Positions 1-10,926 of a DNA stretch of 64,000 bases are shown one piece after another; the first letter of the stretch is position 1, and each line of letters begins with the position of its first letter. The translations under genes and the position numbers were made by a program. The DNA is taken from contig JAXHMR010000018.1 of NCBI GenBank assembly GCA_034521225.1, forward strand, positions 62,001-126,000, given 5' to 3'. The DNA is from Woeseia sp034521225. Its GTDB lineage: Bacteria; Pseudomonadota; Gammaproteobacteria; Steroidobacterales; Woeseiaceae. A model generated the notes under the pieces. That model saw only the letters and a program-made list of their open reading frames with translations, was not told the DNA's origin and ran no database searches.

Positions 1-2306
1 ACACTTGCGGCACAGGACTATTTCACCCGCCTGGCCCGCCGCAGCGTGGCATTGCTTGAGGAGGTAACGGGAGACGGTTTTGTCTACCGGGTCGACACGC
101 GACTGCGGCCTTTCGGCGACAGCGGACCGGTAGTAGCAAGTTTTTCCGCGCTCGAGTCTTACCTCGGCAACCACGGGCTGGTCCAGCTGGGAGCGTTACG
201 CGTACGTAAAGGCACGCGTGATTACGCCGCCACAGGATGACGCGATAGCGCAATCGTTGCATGCGGAGCTGATCAATCCGTTCGTCTACCGCCGATATCT
301 CGACTACGGAGTGTTCGAATCGCTGCGTGACATGAAGTCCCGGATTGCCGCCGAGGTCCGCTCGCGGGAGATGGCGCGCAATATCAAGCTGGGGCCGGGT
401 GGAATACGGGAAATCGAGTTCATCGTCCAGTCGTTGCAACTCGTACGTGGCGGTAGCCTGCCGCAACTTCAATGCAGCAGCCTCCAGCAGGCGCTCAAAG
501 TGTTGCGCGAGGTGAAAGAAATCGGGTACAGAACGGCAGCCGATCTGGACCGTACTTACTGTTTCCTCCGCCGCCTCGAGAATTTTCTGCAGGCACTGCG
601 CGATCAGCAAACGCCTGCCCTGCCGACGAACCGTGACCGACCAGGCGCGGCTGGCGCTGGCGCTCAATTACCCGGACTGGGACCACCTCAACGCGGACAT
701 CAAGCGTCACCGGGCGTCCGCCACCAGCCAGTTCGCCGAAGTGGCGTTTAGGGGCGAAGGCGAGGGCGCAGCGCAGTTGATTTGCATCGACCGGCAGCGT
801 GCTGTCTCGCCGCCGCAGATATCGAACCGCAGCGTTAATCGCACTCTGCATCAACGTTCACCGATGAAGGCTACCGAAAACCGGCGGCAGTTGGCGGCAA
901 TCATCAGCGAGTTCTCGTCTTCAAGGGCAACAGCAGCTCCAGTTGCGGCCACGGCCGGAAACGGTTGAAGGCATCGCCACCCGGGCTTTCGGCGTTTATT
1001 GCAGAACAAATCGCAGCCCGATGCTGGCGCCGAAGCGGCCGCTCGGTATCCCTGCGCGGCGGTGCTGAGGCGCAGCGCACACGCGGCATCGCCCCTGAAC
1101 GAAAACAGCGCTGCCCTGGAAAGACTCGTCGATCTCTGTGAACGCAGCAGCTACCTGGCGGATGAAATTGCCCGCTTCCCGCTGTTGCTGGATGAAATGC
1201 TTGATCCGCGCCTGTATTCGGCCCGGCTGACCGCCGAGTTGCTGCGCGACGATGCAAGGGAGCGGCTTGCGAGTCTCGACGACACCGACAGCGAGCGACA
1301 GGTCGAAACGCTTGCCAAGTTCCAGCGAGCCGCGTTGTTTCGCGTGGCGGCAGCTGATTTCAGCGGCCAGCTTCCGGTAATGAAAGTCAGCGACCGCCTT
1401 ACAGATCTGGCCGAGATTGTCCTCGGCATGCATTGCGCATTGCGTGGCAGGACACGGTTCTGAAATTCGGTGAGCCCGGTTTCTCGGACAATGGTGACAG
1501 GCAGGCCGCCGGCATCGGCGTAATCGCCTACGGCAAACTTGGCGGCATCGAATTATCCTACCGCTCCGATCTGGACCTCGTGTTCCTGCATGACTCACAC
1601 GGCACGGAGCAGCATACCGATGGCGCCAGGGAACTCGATAACGGCGTATTTTTCGCGCGCCTGGCGCGCCGGCTGGTCCATTTCCTGACCGTGCAAACGG
1701 GCTCGGGTGCATTGTACGAAGTGGACACCCGGCTGCGCCCAAGCGGGCGGGCCGGGATGCTGGTAACGAGCGTCGATGCTTTCGAGCGGTACCAGGCCGA
1801 GAATGCATGGACCTGGGAACATCAGGCCCTGCTCCGCGCACGACCGGTTGCCGGCAGCACACGGGTTGCCAGGGAGTTCGAACGCATCCGGTCGCAAACC
1901 CTTGAACATCTTGTTAATCGCGAAACTCTGCGCGATGACGTGCGCACAATGCGTCAGAAAATGCGGGCAGAGCTGGATGACAGCGCCAGCGAAAGTTTCG
2001 ATCTGAAGCAAGGCGCGGGTGGCATCGGTGATATTGAATTCCTGGTCCAGTACCTGGTACTGCTGAACGCCGCGAAGCATGCAGAGGTCATCCACTATTC
2101 CGACAACATTCGCCAACTCGGTACGCTGGGTGCCGTCGGTGCGCTGGATGATCGGGATGTCCGGCAGCTCCAGGATACCTATCGCCGCTACCGGACGCGT
2201 CTGCATCACTTGTCGCTGGATGAACGGCGACCCACCGGCAGGCCCCGGGAATCACCGCCCGGAAACGGCGGTCGCGGCGGGACCCGCGTGGACCGGACAC
2301 GGGTGA
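1..2306 (+). pseudogene. glnE: Glutamine synthetase adenylyltransferase/adenylyl-removing enzyme GlnE, 5'-partial and frame-broken
   Basis: GlnE adenylylates and de-adenylylates glutamine synthetase to match nitrogen status. The gene is open from base 1, so its N-terminus lies outside the window. The first nucleotidyltransferase half is visible (YRVDTRLRPFGDSGP near base 85; GPGGIREIEF near 395). The second half follows (GVIAYGKLGGIELSYRSDLDLVF near 1515; YEVDTRLRPSGRAGML near 1720; GAGGIGDIEFLVQYLVLL near 2015). The reading passes from frame 1 to 2 (about 190), 2 to 3 (about 630), through a badly scrambled stretch (about 740-1080), then 3 to 2 (about 1435) and 2 to 3 (about 2220). The end at the TGA near 2304 is inferred. 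Family identity is certain; whether the breaks are biological or sequencing errors is not resolved. Confidence 0.85.
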
Positions 2307-2367
2307 CGCGGCGCTGCGCCGGCATTGCTATACTCGGCATTTTTCCCTTCAACGAGAGTGCACGGAC

Positions 2368-2592
2368 GTGGCAGCGAAATCAGGCTCAATTGACCAGAAC
2401 CTTATCCCGGCGAATGCGCAGCAGCGGTATGAGGTACGGCTGTCGGATCTGCCGTTATCCTGCCCGATGCCCGGCATGTACCTGTGGAATTCCCATCCAC
2501 GCGTCATACTCTCCATCAAGGAAACCGGTGAGGCCAAGTGTGGCTACTGCGGCGCGTCCTATTACCTGAGCGGCGCACAACAGCCGCAATGA
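2368..2592 (+). CDS. Small CHCC-type zinc-finger protein (zf-CHCC, NDUFS6-like)
   Basis: A 74-residue protein starting at a GTG. It contains the family signature LSCPMPGMYLWNSHPRV, then CGYCGASYYL. The cysteines and histidine (C-x(n)-H ... C-x-x-C) form the zinc site of the zf-CHCC family, related to the mitochondrial complex I subunit NDUFS6. In Gammaproteobacteria such genes commonly lie between glnE/ilvE and LPS core genes, as here (glnE upstream, Kdo kinase downstream). The precise role of the bacterial proteins is unknown. The length is normal for the family and there is no frame problem. Confidence 0.82.
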   Translation: MAAKSGSIDQNLIPANAQQRYEVRLSDLPLSCPMPGMYLWNSHPRVILSIKETGEAKCGYCGASYYLSGAQQPQ

Positions 2593-2684
2593 CGCGGCCG
2601 TGATCCGGGCACTGACCGGGCCGCCAGTCCGGTGGCTGGCGCTCGCGCACCTCGGCACGGCTGTCAGCAAAAAGGACGGACAGA

Positions 2685-3417
2685 TTGAGTGAGACCGTCG
2701 AGAAGACCAGATCCGGCGCCATCCTGTACGACACGGCCATTCTCGACCAGGTAGCGGAATCGCGGTTCAGTCGTGCGGGATGGAAGCGGGCACACCCGGT
2801 TGTTGGCACCCTGCGCTCGGCGGGCCGCGGCAACACGTTGATCGTCAGTGACGACGGGAACGAGTATGTGTTGCGCCACTATCATCGCGGCGGGCTGATC
2901 GGGCGGCTGGTCCGGGACGTATACGTCTGGGGCGGCGAAGAGCATACCCGGTCGTTTGCCGAGTGGCGCCTGTTGTACAAGCTCGTGGAGATGGGGCTGC
3001 CGGTGCCGCGCCCGGCCGCGGCACGATACCGGCGGGCCGGTACGTTCTATCTCGGCCGACCTGCTGACCGTCCGTGTCCCCGGAATTGAGCCGTTGTCGC
3101 AGCGGATTGCGGCGCGCCCGAGCGACTCGCAGTTCTGGTTCGAGCTCGGGGCCGGCCTCTACCGCTTTCACAAGGCCGGCGTCTGTCATGCTGACCTGAA
3201 TGCCTACAATGTCCAGATCGGGCCACGCGATGAATTGTGGCTGCTTGATTTTGACCGCGGCAGCCTGCGTGCGCCAGGTACCTGGCAGCAGAAGAACCTC
3301 GCGCGCCTGCACCGGTCACTGCGCAAGGTGCGGGAGCTTGACCCCCATGTGTCGTGGACGGAGCGGGACTGGAAGCGCCTGCTGGACGGCTACTTCCAGG
3401 CGTCGAGATCCGCGTAG
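2685..3417 (+). CDS. kdkA: 3-deoxy-D-manno-octulosonic acid (Kdo) kinase, one frameshift
   Basis: The product phosphorylates the inner-core Kdo of lipopolysaccharide at the cytoplasmic face. The N-terminal part runs from 2685 to about 3050 (YVLRHYHRGGLIGRLVRDVY). A one-base shift near 3052 (extra C after ACGTTCTAT) restores ADLLTVRVPG. The catalytic part then shows GVCHADLNAYNVQ (catalytic Asp) and LWLLDFDRG (metal-binding Asp), as in WaaP/KdkA-type small kinases. The restored length is about 243 residues, normal for KdkA. The end overlaps the convergent lpxL gene by 28 bases. The single break is most likely a consensus error. Confidence 0.85.
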
Positions 3418-4335
3418 TAGTCAGGATAGCCGGCCGGCAGATTCTTGTATTTGCGATGCAGCCAGAAGTACTGCTCGGGGCACATTCGTATGCGTTCTTC
3501 CAGCAGGCTGACGATGCGCGCGGTATCGGCGGCGGCATCGTCGCCCGGAAAGTCATCGAGTGGCGGAAGCACGGTCAGCACATAACCGCCCTCCGGCAAG
3601 CGGCGCGGAAAATAAGGCATAACGAGCGCCTTGCCGAGACGTGCCAGCGTACTCGTTGCAGTGTTTGTCATTGCCGGTACGCCAAAAAAAGGCAGCAGGG
3701 CTGACTGTTTCAGGTTGAAGCTCTGATCGGGCGCATACCATACCGGTGTGCCATCACGCAGGCTGCGCACCATCATCTTGATGTCATTTTTTTCGATTGT
3801 GGCGGTGGCCGAGCGTTCGCGCCCGGTGCGCAGGACCTCGGTCATAAAGTCGCTGCGATTGCGGCGGAACACAGCAGCAAATGGTGGGCAATTAAGGCTC
3901 AGTACGCGCCCACTGATCTCCAGCGTCGTGAAATGCGCACTCAAAAGGATGAAGCCGACACCCTTTTCCTCGGCTGCCCGAAGATGCTCGGCACCCTCGA
4001 GGCGGGTGACCGATAAGTGCCATTTATCGGATGCCCAGCGGCCCAGGCCCATTTCCATGACCGAAATGCCGAGCGCCTTGAAATGTTCCAGGGCGAGCTG
4101 GTTGCGGGCGTCTTTGTCAAGCTCCGGAAACGCGAGGCTAAGGTTGCGGCGCGTGATCGCGCGTCGTTGTCCGGCGAGCCGGTGCGCCATGCGTCCAAGG
4201 CCTCTGCCGATGCAGAGCTGCACCGGTAAGGCAGCAGGCAGCAGCGTCGAGCAGCCCGAGGCCCAGCCATGCGGGCCAGTAGCGCGGTGTCCAGAATCGG
4301 TATAGCCGTTGACGCTCCGGGCGCCCTGATGCCAC
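3390..4335 (-). CDS. lpxL: Lipid A biosynthesis lauroyl/myristoyl acyltransferase (LpxL/LpxM family), one frameshift
   Basis: Membrane acyltransferase adding a secondary acyl chain to lipid A. The core shows LLSAHFTTLEISGRV, the HX4(D/E) catalytic motif, then AAVFRRNRSDFMTEVLR, APDQSFNLKQ and the usual C-terminus with QYFWLHRKYKN. The GTG at 4335 begins VASGRPERQRLYRFWTPRYW, PAWLGLGLL, the typical N-terminus, but in a different frame from the rest; the frames join near 4250. In the downstream frame alone the N-terminus looks like unrelated sequence, which supports an indel. The start is 10 bases after the stop of the deacylase gene, so the two form an operon on the minus strand. Whether it is LpxL or LpxM cannot be decided. 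Confidence 0.83.
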
Positions 4336-4344
4336 GGCGCCGCT

Positions 4345-5702
4345 CTACTCGGACAGCCCGTCGACATCCATTTCGACGATGTCGCTGGCCGTCGTTTCGC
4401 TGCCCGCCTCGTCATGCGCCAGCGGATCCGGCTCAAAGGACGCCGGTGGCGCGGCATTTTCCGTTTGTATACCGACGTGGAATGCGGCGAAGCCCGGCAT
4501 GACCACCTGGTTTCGCGCCATGCCGATAATGCGTCCCGAGAACGGCGAATACAGGTTGGTCGTCGCGTTGTTCATAGGGTCGGTAATGGTGCCGAGCAAA
4601 TCACCCTGACGCACTGTCGTGCCAAGACTGACATCCGCGAGCAGGATGCCGCCACGGTTTGCCCGTACCCACGACGAGCGGTAGTAAACAGGCTCCGGGT
4701 CACCCCACAATCGCATTCGATTCACCATGCCGAGCGTGTGCAACAGTGTATCGATGCCTTTTGCGCCATGCTGCACTTCGGCCAGCTCCAGTTCGGACGG
4801 GCCGCCGGCCTCAAGCGTTACCGTCGGAATGCCGGCCGCTGTCGCGGCGTACCGCAAGGTGCCTTCTGCCGGTGTGCTGTGCAGGATCACGGTAGCACCG
4901 AAACCCTGTGTAAGCGTGACGACATCGGGATTGCGCAGGTCCGCCCGCAACTGTGGCAGATTGGTGCGCTCGAACGATCCGGTGTGCAGGTCGATGACGG
5001 CATCGCAGCGGCTTATGATTTCCGTGAAAAACGAATGCGCTATTCGTGACGCGGCACTGCCTCGCGGGTTGCCGGGGAAATAGCGGTTCAAGTCGCGGCG
5101 GTCAGGCAGGTACCGGGAGCCGCGGCGGTAATCCTGCAGATTGAAATCGGTACCCCGATGACGCTGCCGGAGAGTTTGTCCGGGCTGAGCTGGTGCATGA
5201 CGCGGCGCACGATTTCAATGCCGTTCAGCTCGTCGCCATGTATAGCGGCTGTCAGGCAGAGTGTCGGGCCTTCGACGGCACCGTTGACGACGAGCACCGG
5301 GGTCGATACCGGCACACCTTCAAACAGCTCGGTTCCGGACCAGGCGAGGCGCCGGTAGCTGCCGGGCGGCACGATTTCACCGAGCAGCTCAAGCGTATTC
5401 GCCGCGTTGTCCGCCGTGGTGACAGCGTCGGCCAGCGGCACGACCGGCACCAGCCTGTCAGTGGCATCGATGACGGGTGGCTCGATCGGCTCCGCCCGGG
5501 CATCCTCCTCCGGGCCGACTTCAACGGCCTCGGAACGAGACTCGGCGTCAGCGGTCTCATCCAGCAGCGCAACCCGCAAAAGGTCGTTGCCCTCGGTGCC
5601 GGCGCGTGCCCCGTTGTCGGCGGCCGCGGCAATGCCGCCTGCCAGCACGAGCAAGGCGGCGATAATGACAGTCGGGCATTGGTTTGTGATGATCGGGTTC
5701 AT
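4345..5702 (-). CDS. Secreted succinylglutamate desuccinylase/aspartoacylase-family (M14-like) protein, one frameshift
   Basis: A zinc-dependent deacylase or peptidase of the aspartoacylase superfamily. The N-terminus has a signal peptide (TVIIAALLVLAGGIAAAA) and an acidic linker. The first zinc motif is AAIHGDELNGIEIVRRV (HGDE-x-x-E type). After a frame change near 5110-5150, the second half starts around DLNRYFPGNP and continues with AVIDLHTGSFERTNLPQLRAD. The C-terminal half ends in a beta-rich domain (RQGDLLGTITDP). The restored length is about 450 residues. It is probably periplasmic and shares an operon with lpxL. The substrate cannot be inferred; envelope or peptidoglycan-derived acyl or peptide bonds are possible given the neighbours. 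Confidence 0.78.
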
Positions 5703-5843
5703 GGTGGAGGTTACGTCCGCACCGGCATTATTAATTCCGGTGTTTGACTGCTGAATCTATGCAAAATGCCTGAAACGGGTGTCCTTGTCTGTGACCTGTA
5801 CGGCGATATCATGCAATATTGACTGGAACCATAATTAGAACAA

Positions 5844-7787
5844 ATGGGAAGTTCAATCCGCAAGCTCTTAATTTTCCTTATTTTCACGCTTTTCTCGGTT
5901 CCTGGCGCACGGGGGTGACCACCGCGTTTCCGGTGCCTGAAGAACTGGAGCCGGATGTAGGCTTCTGGCTGGCTGTTTTCACCGATTATTCGACCGATGA
6001 GGGCGTACTGCACGACAACCGCTATCTCGGCGTAGTCTACGAGCGCGTGACGATGCCGGCGGATACCGGCCGGCGCGAACGCCAGCGGCGTATCTCGGAG
6101 CGCCGCGAGCACTACCAGGAAATCCTGAAGACACTTGCATATGGCAAGCGTGACGGACTGAGTGACGAAGAACAGCGCGTACTGGGCCTTTGGCCGGCCG
6201 ATGTCAGCAACAAGGAGCTCGCGGCCGCCGCGGGCCGGATTCGCTACCAGCAGGGCCTCGCCGAGCGCTTCCGCGATGGACTTCAACGGGCCGGCCGCTG
6301 GCGTTCGCATATCAACCAGTCTCTCAAGCGGCACGGTGTGCCGCTCGAGCTGGCGGCATTGCCGCATGTCGAGTCGTCCTACAATCCGCTCGCGCTGTCG
6401 CATGTCGGTGCGTCGGGAATCTGGCAGTTTACGCGCGGCACCGGCCGCCGCTTCATGCGTGTCGATCACGTACTCGACGAGCGTAATGACCCGTTTGCCG
6501 CAAGCGAGGCGGCGGCCGAACTGCTGGCGTACAACTATTCTATTATCGGCAATTGGCCGATGGCGATTACCGCTTACAATCACGGCCTCGCCGGCGTACG
6601 CCGGGCCATGCGGGAATTCGGGGATGCCGGATTTGAACGAATCCTTCGTGAATACCGCGGCCGGACGTTCGGCTTTGCGTCACGGAACTTCTATGTCGCG
6701 TTCGTGGCAGCCATGCGCGTCGATACAAATCCTGACAAGTACTTCCCCGGCGTCGTGCCGGAGGAACCGGTTGCCTACGAACGGCATACCCTGCCGTCGT
6801 ATATCGCCGCGAACGACCTGGCGTCAGCGCTCCGCATCAGCCTGAACGAGTTCGCAAGCCATAACCCGCCGCCAGGCCACAATCTGGCAGGGCAGCAAGT
6901 ACCTGCCGAGGGGATTCGAAGTGCGGTTGCCGGCAGGCCGCCTGTCGGCACCCATGGCGACACTGCTTGCGGATATCGACGCCGGGTCGTGGTACAGCAG
7001 CCAGTTGCCGGACATGTTCCATACCGTTGCCCGTGGCGACACATTGTCGGGCATAGCGCGGACGTACAGTACCGGCGTATCTACACTGGTTGCGTTGAAC
7101 AATCTCGGCAGCGCGAACCGGATTCGTGCCGGTCAACGGCTCCGCTTACCAGCGGCCGGACCGGCGCCGGTTGTGCCCGAGGCAGATGAGGCAGACACGG
7201 TGGCTGTTGTTGCAGCGGCTACCGAGGCGGCTCCCGCGACGGCCGAAACCGCAACGATGGATGCGGGCACCGATGAGGTTGTAAGCAGCGTTGGCGCTTT
7301 GCCGGAAGCGCCGGAGGAGACAATGATGACCGCGTTGCAGTCCTCGTTGCTGTCTGACCCGAGCGACTACACCGTCGCAGCGGATGGCACCATCGAGGTT
7401 CATCCGCTGGAGACGCTGGGTCATTACGCGGACTGGCTTGGCATACGTACGCAACGCTTGCGCGACATCAATGGCCTGGCATTCCGCACACCGGTCGAAG
7501 TGGGGCAGCGTATCCGTCTCGATCTGAGCCAGGTCGATGCGGAGGCATTCGAAAACCGGCGTACCGGGTACCAGCGCCAGCGGCAGGACGATTTCTTCCG
7601 CCAACACACGATTCGCGGTGTTGAAGAGCATGTTGTTGCACGCGGTGAATCCGTATGGATCCTGGCGCTGCGCCGCTACGACGTTCCGCTGTGGCTGTTT
7701 CGGCAGTATAACCCTGAACTCGACCTGCACAATGTGAGGCCGGGTACCCGCGTCCGGATGCCGCTGCTCGCCACGATAGAAGCCTGA
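5844..7787 (+). CDS. mltD: Membrane-bound lytic murein transglycosylase D-like, with LysM repeats; two frameshifts
   Basis: Cleaves peptidoglycan glycan strands in the periplasm. The ATG at 5844 opens a clean signal peptide (MGSSIRKLLIFLIFTLFSVP) in frame 3; after the GGGGG run at 5910-5914 the mature protein continues in frame 2. The SLT domain is at about 6340-6620: ALPHVESSYNPLALSHVGAS (catalytic Glu) and AITAYNHGLAGVRRAM. A second shift near 6875 returns to frame 3 (GSKYLPRGFEVRLPAG). Three LysM-type units follow (FHTVARGDTLSGIARTY; a degenerate one near 7370-7530; EEHVVARGESVWILALRRY), which bind glycan. With both shifts undone the protein is about 648 residues. A start further upstream in frame 2 would lack the signal peptide. 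Confidence 0.86.
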
Positions 7788-7945
7788 TGACGATGGCCGC
7801 CTTACTCTGGCTGCTGCCTGTCGCCGGTTCAATCGGCTTGGCGAATGGCCGGATAACCGGGCACGTTGTAAGGCCCGCTGTGACGGGGTAGATTTTCAAT
7901 GTGCAAGTGGTTTGGTAAATTCGGTATCAGTACGGGTGACTGCCG

Positions 7946-8463
7946 GTGAAAACTCCCATGACAGCACGACTGCTATGCCTTTCCACGGTGCTCCTGATGG
8001 CCGTCCTGCCAGTGCCACGCGCGATTGCGCTCGATTTTCCGGTTGCCGACAAGGTGCTGGTGGAAAAGTCGTCGCGGAAACTTCATTTGCTGAAGGACGG
8101 CGAGCCGTTTCGGACGTTCGATATCGCGCTCGGCGTGGCGCCAGATGGCCACAAGCAGCAGGAAGGGGATTCGCGGACGCCCGAAGGGTTGTACTTTCTT
8201 GGTGGGCGCAATAAAAACAGCGACTTCTTCCTGTCGATCCACATTTCCTATCCGGATGCGGCGATCGCGCCGCGGCAGGGAAACTGGGTGTTGACCCAGG
8301 TGGCCAGATCATGATCCATGGACAGCCGAATGAACCAACCTATTCGGCCGCTTTCTACCGGTCCGCTGACTGGACCAACGGCTGCATCGCGGTTTCCAAT
8401 TCCGACATGATTGACATCTGGCTGATGACACCCAATCGGGTCCCGGTCGAAATTCGCCCTTGA
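7946..8463 (+). CDS. L,D-transpeptidase (YkuD family), one frameshift
   Basis: Periplasmic L,D-transpeptidase predicted to crosslink peptidoglycan or attach protein. The N-terminus is a signal peptide (TARLLCLSTVLLMAVLPVPR). The YkuD domain starts at VLVEKSSRKLHLLKDG and shows TPEGLYFLGGRN. The reading shifts near 8290, after which the essential half reads PGGQIMIHGQPNE and DWTNGCIAVSNSDM, holding the catalytic His and Cys. Without undoing the shift the protein would lack its active site. The start is GTG 7946 or ATG 7958. The gene lies just after the lytic transglycosylase, so the two may act on the same wall. Confidence 0.85.
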
Positions 8464-8625
8464 TTACCTGATGGCACCGCCGGCCCGGCCCGGGAATACG
8501 GGCCGCTGCCCCCGGCTATGGACCGCGCGCGGGAGATAGACTACCGTGCCGTCGACCCGCACGTAGCGGATACTATTCCAGTTTGTCGAGCCGGGAACGG
8601 CACTGATGCAGAGAAGGACGACCCC

Positions 8626-10047
8626 TTGCACTCTAAATCGATAGCCATCAGCAGCAGCATTCGCGCCGACAGCAACGCGACGGTCGATGCCGAGGTATGG
8701 CCTGAAGGCAGCCTTGAGGTGCTGTCGCAATACGAGGTCGACCAGTTGCGTAATGTCGGCCAGGGGGGCATGCATACGCTGCTCAGGCGCTGCATACTTG
8801 CGGTACTGAATTCGGGCGGCAACACCGACGATGCCCGCGAGGTGCTCGAGCGCCACCGCGACTTTCGCGTCGGGTTTCAACAGCAGGACCGCGGGCTAAA
8901 GGTCATCCTGAAAGGCGCGCCGGCGTCCGCCTTCGTCGATGGCCAGATGATCCGCGGTATACGGGAACAGGTCTTCGCCGTGCTGCGCGATGTGGTCTTC
9001 ACGCGCAATGAGATCCAGTCGAGTGGCCGCTTTCATCTCGAAACTTCGGACAATATTACCAACGCGGTCTTTCATATCCCGCGCAATGCCCGTCTGTTCC
9101 AGTTGCCAGCGCTGCCCAACCTGGTGGTTTGCTGGGGCGGCTATGCCATCAGCCGGATTGAATACGACTACACAAAGAAGGTGGGTTACGAATTGGGGCT
9201 GCGCATCCTCAATGTCTGCACCGGTTGCGGGCCAGGCGCGATGAAGGGGCCGATGAAGGGGGCGACCATCGGACACGCCAAGCAACGGATGCGCGATGGC
9301 CGTTATATTGGCGTGACCGAGCCGGGCATCATCGCGGCCGAATCGCCGAATCCGATAGTCAACTCACTCATCATCATGCCGGACATGGAAAAGCGTCTCG
9401 AAGCCTTCGTCAGGCTGGCCAACGGCATCATTATCTTTCCTGGCGGTGTGGGTACGGCAGAAGAAATTCTCTATCTGCTGGGCATCCTCCTTGATCCAAA
9501 GAATTCCAGCGTGCCGCTGCCGTTGATTCTTACTGGTCCGGCTGACAGCGAAGCCTATTTCCGCCGCATCGATGAATTTATCGGTGCAACGCTCGGGCCG
9601 GAGGCACAGGGTCATTATGAAATCATTATCGATGATCCCGAAGCGGCCGCACGATTGATGCACGAGCGCCTGAAGCGTGTGCGCGAATTCCGCAAGCAGC
9701 ACGGTGATGCTTTCTACTTCAACTGGCGTTTGGCAATCGATCACGATTTCCAGAAGCCGTTCACGGCGACACATGAATCGATGAGATCACTGGACCTGAA
9801 CGAAGGTCTGCCGGTTCATGTGCTTGCCGCCAACCTGCGTCGCGCGTTTTCCGGCATCGTATCCGGCAATGTACGGGAAGATACGATCGCAGCTATCGAG
9901 GCGCATGGGCCGTTCGAGATTGCGGGCTCGCCAAGGATCATGGCGCTGCTTGATGACCTGCTGGCCGCATTTGTGGCCGATGAGCGCATGAAGCTCAAGA
10001 GTGAGGATTATTCGCCGTGCTACAGGGTGCTGGTTGGAGAGTCCTAG
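8626..10047 (+). CDS. ppnN: Pyrimidine/purine nucleotide 5'-monophosphate nucleosidase PpnN (YgdH; LOG family)
   Basis: Cytosolic enzyme splitting nucleoside monophosphates into base and ribose-5-phosphate; in E. coli it is stimulated by (p)ppGpp. The N-terminal domain has VLSQYEVDQLRNVG; the central Rossmann/LOG domain has VCTGCGPGAMKGPMKGA and the signature FPGGVGTAEEILYLLGILL; a DUF3412-type C-terminal domain follows. The frame is open from 8518. I prefer the TTG at 8626 because GAGAAGGA lies 7 bases upstream and homologues start close to this point, giving about 473 residues. No frame break. An inverted-repeat element begins 23 bases after the stop. Confidence 0.88.
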   Translation: MHSKSIAISSSIRADSNATVDAEVWPEGSLEVLSQYEVDQLRNVGQGGMHTLLRRCILAVLNSGGNTDDAREVLERHRDFRVGFQQQDRGLKVILKGAPASAFVDGQMIRGIREQVFAVLRDVVFTRNEIQSSGRFHLETSDNITNAVFHIPRNARLFQLPALPNLVVCWGGYAISRIEYDYTKKVGYELGLRILNVCTGCGPGAMKGPMKGATIGHAKQRMRDGRYIGVTEPGIIAAESPNPIVNSLIIMPDMEKRLEAFVRLANGIIIFPGGVGTAEEILYLLGILLDPKNSSVPLPLILTGPADSEAYFRRIDEFIGATLGPEAQGHYEIIIDDPEAAARLMHERLKRVREFRKQHGDAFYFNWRLAIDHDFQKPFTATHESMRSLDLNEGLPVHVLAANLRRAFSGIVSGNVREDTIAAIEAHGPFEIAGSPRIMALLDDLLAAFVADERMKLKSEDYSPCYRVLVGES

Positions 10048-10397
10048 CCCCGGTGCTTGCTTTAGCTTCGCACAGTTAGCCCCTGCGGGGAGTCCTTTGG
10101 TGGAATGGCTCCCTTCGGTCCGCTTTATTTCCGCCAAAGGACTCCCCGCAGGGGCTAACTGTGCCTCAGGGTCCGCTATAGCTTTACTGAAGTAAGAACC
10201 ACTGCTTCAAGGGTCGGACCGCGGTGTTGGCGTTTAGTTAAACCGCTTATCGACAGCCCGGCGATTAAGTTAAAAGGCGAAGTAACTTACTGAAAAAAAT
10301 GGGGAAAAAGCTCCCCCTGCATTGTGATGCAGTTCCTCGGTTTTCGCGCATGGCCCGCGTAGCATTTGCGATACAGTCAAGGACCGGAATGCTTCTT
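10048..10397. other. Intergenic stretch holding hairpin repeat copy A
   Basis: No gene is supported here. Bases 10071-10163 are hairpin repeat copy A. The remaining 230 bases, to the small protein at 10398, are AT-richer around 10220-10300 and show no coding signal or clear promoter. Confidence 0.6.
10071..10163 (+). repeat. Hairpin repeat element 1, copy A
   Basis: Two 35-nt arms (10071-10105 and 10129-10163) are inverted copies with one mismatch, closing a 23-nt loop (10106-10128) that begins TGGCTCCC and ends CTTTAT. The same loop recurs unchanged in four other copies in the window, while the arms differ. It lies 23 bases after the ppnN stop and could act as a transcript 3'-end structure, but it has no U-tract. 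Confidence 0.9.
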
Positions 10398-10655
10398 ATG
10401 CAGGACAGCAAAGACAGCACGTGGCGCGACAATCAGGACGCCGAAGGAACGGGTGACCCGGGTATTACGGGCACGGATGACGGTGCCCGGGTAGCTGAGC
10501 CCGAAGTCCAGGATGGATGGCAGCAGTATCGGCGCTGGATTTCGAAAGCGCCCGCACCGCGGAGCCGCCGCAACGGTCTGGATCCAACGCTCTACACATG
10601 GAAGGGTTATCGCAACTGGACAGAACAGGTCAAGCGCAACTGGTCCGATAGCTGA
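10398..10655 (+). CDS. Small hypothetical protein
   Basis: About 85 residues from the ATG at 10398 (MQDSKDSTWRDNQDAEG), with another in-frame ATG at 10389. The C-terminal half is rich in Trp, Tyr and basic residues (GWQQYRRWISKAPAPRSRR; TLYTWKGYRNWTEQVKRNW), a conserved-looking pattern. No known domain, signal peptide or membrane segment. It stands alone between ppnN and another small gene. Function unknown. Confidence 0.5.
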   Translation: MQDSKDSTWRDNQDAEGTGDPGITGTDDGARVAEPEVQDGWQQYRRWISKAPAPRSRRNGLDPTLYTWKGYRNWTEQVKRNWSDS

Positions 10656-10926
10656 TCCTTTCAACAACGGCCGCTGTGTCCGCACCAGATGGCAGCCGTT
10701 TCCAAAAACCTTCCTCGCAACACGAAAATATTCCTCATAACGAGACTGCGATTGCAATTTGCGCAATTTCGCGTTGTCGTAATTCAACTTAATAACAGAG
10801 TGGGTGTGGGTGAACAGACTGAGATTTGTTCGCCGCACAAATCAAGCTGTGACTTGCCTCACGGTGAATTACTGAATACGTGTTTATAGTTTGCCGCACA
10901 GTCCAACTGAAAATGAATTCGCCGAA

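Noticed and set aside
996..1862. 288-codon minus-strand frame over glnE
   Set aside because: Shadow of glnE; Arg/Cys/Pro-rich composition without motifs.
5711..6583. 290-codon minus-strand frame
   Set aside because: Antisense to the signal peptide and catalytic domain of the lytic transglycosylase; no domain recognised.
7146..7832. 228-codon minus-strand frame
   Set aside because: Antisense to the LysM part of the lytic transglycosylase.
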